Origin: Streptococcus ovis DSM 16829
GTDB taxonomy: Bacteria; Bacillota; Bacilli; Lactobacillales; Streptococcaceae
Length of the DNA: 58,007 nucleotides
Direction: 5' to 3'
Assembly: GCF_000380125.1 (NCBI RefSeq)
Contig: NZ_KB904565.1
Coordinates: forward strand, 1 to 58,007
Positions 57,196-58,007 of the stretch are shown here, piece by piece. Every line of letters begins with the position of its first letter. Position 1 is the first letter of the stretch. The translations under genes were made by a program, and so were the position numbers. Below the pieces are notes generated by a model. The model was given only the letters and a program-made list of their open reading frames with translations. It had not been told where the DNA came from and ran no database searches.

Positions 57196-58007
57196 ATGAA
57201 CTTAAATAATGTTTACCGCTTGATTTTAAAAGAGGGTTTAAGAAACTATAAATTCAGAAATAGTCATCTCAAACCGGTACCTTCAACTGAAGAAGGGAAT
57301 CGAGGAGCCATCTTCGCCTATCGTTCTAAAGCCAATATGATTAAGGCACGTGGTCTTGTTCTAACATCGATGGAAGCTATTATGGAGAACCAGGATCGTT
57401 TTACTCACTGGACACCCAACGCTTATCGGTTTGGTACCTACAGTGACGAGAAACGCCAGATTACACGTGGCCATACGGAAGAGAATCTAAGACAGATTAG
57501 CACCTTTTACATTGACTTTGATATGACCTCTTCAGCTGATGAGATCACCTCTGGAGATATTCTGACAACGGCCATTGATTTGGGATTTATGCCAACGCTT
57601 ATCCTGAAATCAGAGAGAGGCTACCAGGCTTATTTTGTCCTGGAAGAACCAGCCTACGTGACCACTCATTCACAATTTAGAGTGGTAAAGGTGGCCAAGG
57701 CGATTTCCCAAAATTTGAGAAATTATTTCGGCCAACATCTGCCAGTAGACATGACCTGCAATCACTTTGGGATTGCACGAATGCCACGGACAGATAACGT
57801 CGAGTTTTTCCATGCGGAATATACGTATTCCTTCCAGGAGTGGTTGGACTGGTCGATGAAACAGTCCGAGTTACCATTTCCAAGTAAGAGACCAAATTTA
57901 ACGGTTATTTCCGGAACAGAAGGGATCAAACAAATCGATGAACCCTGGTATCGATTACTGCTGAGAGAAGCAAACATCAAGGGTTCTAAGGCATTGATGG
58001 GCAGAAA
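57196..58007 (+). CDS. Theta-type replication initiator of the RepR/RepE/RepS (Inc18) family, N-terminal part
   Basis: The first 270 codons, open to the window edge, after AAGGA. The reading closely follows recalled Inc18 plasmid initiators (pIP501, pAMbeta1, pSM19035): GAIFAYRSKANMIKARGLVL, HTEENLRQISTFYIDFDM, ILTTAIDLGFMPTLILKSER, GYQAYFVLEEPAYVTTHSQF, MTCNHFGIARMPRTDNVEFF, VISGTEGIKQIDEPW. In the plasmids this protein nicks or melts an origin to start unidirectional theta replication. Family length is about 497 residues, so roughly half is visible. Its presence in a chromosomal context indicates an integrated plasmid or an integrative element carrying a plasmid replicon. Confidence 0.88.
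   Translation, partial: MNLNNVYRLILKEGLRNYKFRNSHLKPVPSTEEGNRGAIFAYRSKANMIKARGLVLTSMEAIMENQDRFTHWTPNAYRFGTYSDEKRQITRGHTEENLRQISTFYIDFDMTSSADEITSGDILTTAIDLGFMPTLILKSERGYQAYFVLEEPAYVTTHSQFRVVKVAKAISQNLRNYFGQHLPVDMTCNHFGIARMPRTDNVEFFHAEYTYSFQEWLDWSMKQSELPFPSKRPNLTVISGTEGIKQIDEPWYRLLLREANIKGSKALMGR

Overview
The window is the replication-origin region of a low-GC streptococcal chromosome. Gene order and protein sequences fit Streptococcus suis or a very close relative. The strand shown is the reverse complement of the usual chromosome orientation: dnaA, dnaN, ychF, pth, mfd, divIC, tilS, hpt, ftsH and comX run leftward from an origin near 14.3-16.1 kb, while most genes to the right run rightward, so many of them are co-oriented with replication.

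Left arm (1-14.3 kb, minus strand): the start of comX with a ComR-type palindrome, ftsH, hpt, tilS, a serine beta-lactamase-like protein, a 37-residue microprotein, divIC and an S4 protein, then a decayed XRE regulator, mfd-pth, ychF, a small XRE membrane regulator, a DUF951 protein and dnaN. Origin (14.3-16.1 kb): DnaA boxes lie on both sides of dnaA, and a DnaA-trio-like run of trinucleotides lies between the downstream boxes and dnaN. parB and htrA follow on the minus strand but are separated by a broken IS1182-like element and a short repeat element. htrA carries a clear CiaR box. A third DnaA-box group lies between htrA and rlmH. Four parS-like palindromes are spread over 6.8-36 kb.

Right arm (19.7-56.4 kb): rlmH, a DUF1275 membrane protein, three tRNAs (Arg, Glu, Asn), a YfhO-family membrane protein, an ABC-F ATPase, a YitT protein, T-box-controlled trpS, guaB, recF with its S4 partner, an M16 peptidase-like pair, a RodZ-like protein, pgsA, the ECF transporter core ecfA1-ecfA2-ecfT, a LysM protein, a truncated surface adhesin, a two-gene flavoprotein reductase unit, a phosphatase, L-serine dehydratase sdaAA/sdaAB, mnmA, a NUDIX protein, mnmG, gdpP, rplI, dnaB, veg, and a TPP-riboswitch-controlled uptake operon for a thiamine precursor.

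The right edge (56.5-58 kb) changes character: an unrecognised 171-residue protein, a 56-residue membrane peptide and the start of a RepR/RepE/RepS-type (Inc18 plasmid) replication initiator suggest the beginning of an integrated mobile element.

Most genes are ordinary housekeeping genes. The most interesting signals are in the DNA between and across them: the origin architecture, parS sites embedded in other functional sequences (a T-box leader, a coding region, a pseudogene), possible leaderless promoters for parB and rlmH, a decaying hairpin array after veg, a reductase pair resembling NADH:cinnamate/acrylate reductases, and a plasmid-type initiator in the chromosome.
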